Of a DNA stretch of 14,472 nucleotides, positions 13,869 through 14,472 are shown piece after piece (the stretch's first letter is position 1; every line of letters begins with the position of its first letter). The stretch spans positions 1-14,472 of the forward strand of contig CAYSPM010000065.1 of assembly GCA_964432925.1 (NCBI GenBank), in the 5' to 3' direction. The translations under genes were made by a program, and so were the position numbers. Source of the DNA: CAYNTC01 sp964432925 (GTDB lineage: Bacteria; Planctomycetota; Phycisphaerae; Sedimentisphaerales; Anaerobacaceae). Under the pieces are notes generated by a model. It searched no databases and had not been told where the DNA came from. It saw only the letters and a program-made list of their open reading frames with translations.

Positions 13869-14472
13869 TCTATAGGTTTGCCGTAGACTTCCACTTCGAT
13901 ATAGTGGTTCAAATCGTTGCTTGTGTTGCCATTACTATAGAGGCGGACATATCGGCCGCGTACAGGTCCATGGCTCAAACAATCGATAAGTTTACCTTCA
14001 GCGGTTTCCGTGTAGTGCATTTTTTTGCCGACACCCATACCTGCTGAGTTGTCGATGTCATTGTTAAAGACAGTCTTGACATTGCTTATAAAATCGGAGT
14101 CGTCAGAAACCTGTACTACTACATCATAATAGACGCGGGGTTGCTTATGGTAGTGCCATATAACAATGGCGTATATCTCGCATGTCTGCTCAAGATCTAT
14201 GGTGACGTATTGAACAAAAGGTCCAAGCTCAACGAAACTGCCATCTGCGGCTTCTTTGTCACCATCCGTAACATATTCAATCTCACCAATAATCGGCTCT
14301 TCATCGCTGCCTGAGACAGGTTTTTCAAAAGCCACGTTCGTAGTTCCCACCGGAGCTAAGAATGGAGGCCGGGGTTTGCCAAGTGGCTTCTCAAGATTCG
14401 GAACACGTGTATCTTGCGGCGTACCAACAAACATTGGCTTTGGCAGATCAATCTCAATCGGCACCAGCTTGG
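13865..14472 (-). CDS. Galactose-binding/discoidin-like protein, 5' end beyond the window
   Basis: About 202 residues are visible and the frame is open to the window edge, with no convincing start, so this is the C-terminal part of a longer protein. It opens with a proline-rich linker (IEIDLPKPMFVGTP, then PFLAP). A compact beta-rich domain follows that reads as a coagulation factor 5/8 or galactose-binding-like fold: NVAFEKPVSGSD, ITDGDKE-like VTDGDKEA, VQYVTIDLEQTCEIYAIVIW, then VVVQVSDDSDF, RGRYVRLYSNGNTSNDLNHY and a closing IEVEVYG strand. Such domains bind carbohydrate or anchor to surfaces, so it is probably exported; any signal peptide would lie outside the window. It is the first visible gene of the operon with the GT-C enzyme and ApbE. 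From memory the wording resembles a family common in Phycisphaerae and Kiritimatiellae. Confidence 0.8.
   Translation of the reverse strand, partial: KLVPIEIDLPKPMFVGTPQDTRVPNLEKPLGKPRPPFLAPVGTTNVAFEKPVSGSDEEPIIGEIEYVTDGDKEAADGSFVELGPFVQYVTIDLEQTCEIYAIVIWHYHKQPRVYYDVVVQVSDDSDFISNVKTVFNNDIDNSAGMGVGKKMHYTETAEGKLIDCLSHGPVRGRYVRLYSNGNTSNDLNHYIEVEVYGKPIE

Overview
The window reads as a scaffold piece (it contains a 100-N gap) from an anaerobic, probably environmental bacterium. My best guess is Planctomycetota, class Phycisphaerae. The grounds are the galactose-binding-like secreted protein at the right edge, which has a texture I associate with that group; the trpS / DUF2007 / scpA cluster; and an NfnAB-type flavin oxidoreductase, an enzyme of anaerobes. 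This placement is inference, because no rRNA or marker phylogeny is possible here.

Layout, left to right. (1) 222-437 (+): a very basic 71-residue protein with a Myb/SANT-like helix-turn-helix signature. (2) 438-864: a gene-free stretch with a strong hairpin and a good sigma70-type promoter for trpS. (3) 865-3058 (+): a tightly packed operon of trpS, a DUF2007 protein and scpA; ScpA carries an unusually long, glutamine-rich tail. (4) 3358-5766 (+): the small and large subunits of NfnAB / SudBA (reduced ferredoxin:NADP+ oxidoreductase), with all expected Fe-S ligands visible. (5) 5767-6106: two REP-like hairpins of the same design, then the assembly gap. (6) 6107-8462 (+): a DUF1015 protein that has lost its N-terminus in the gap, followed closely by a class V aminotransferase. 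(7) 8558-9280 (+): a family 2 glycosyltransferase.

(8) 9281-11249: a visibly more A/T-rich, accessory-looking segment. It holds an MntA-like nucleotidyltransferase antitoxin with intact catalytic residues and a 14-bp perfect palindrome touching its start codon. Next comes its HEPN (HepT-like) toxin partner, broken by an in-frame TGA and a one-base frameshift. An unrecognised two-membrane-segment protein follows, and then a run of four degenerate 21-bp tandem repeats. (9) 11250-14472 (-): a convergent operon, read right to left, of a galactose-binding-like protein (5' end outside the window), a GT-C type membrane glycosyltransferase of the TIGR03663/Agl23 kind, and an ApbE-type FAD:protein FMN transferase.

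Functionally, most of the window is housekeeping: tRNA charging, chromosome condensation, redox balance, amino acid metabolism and surface glycosylation. The parts most worth a second look are the decayed MNT-HEPN module with its candidate operator, the 21-bp repeats encoding a heptad pattern, the covarying REP-like hairpins beside the gap, the DUF1015-aminotransferase pairing, and the discoidin / GT-C / ApbE operon. I did not find a clear-cut novel defence or mobile system.
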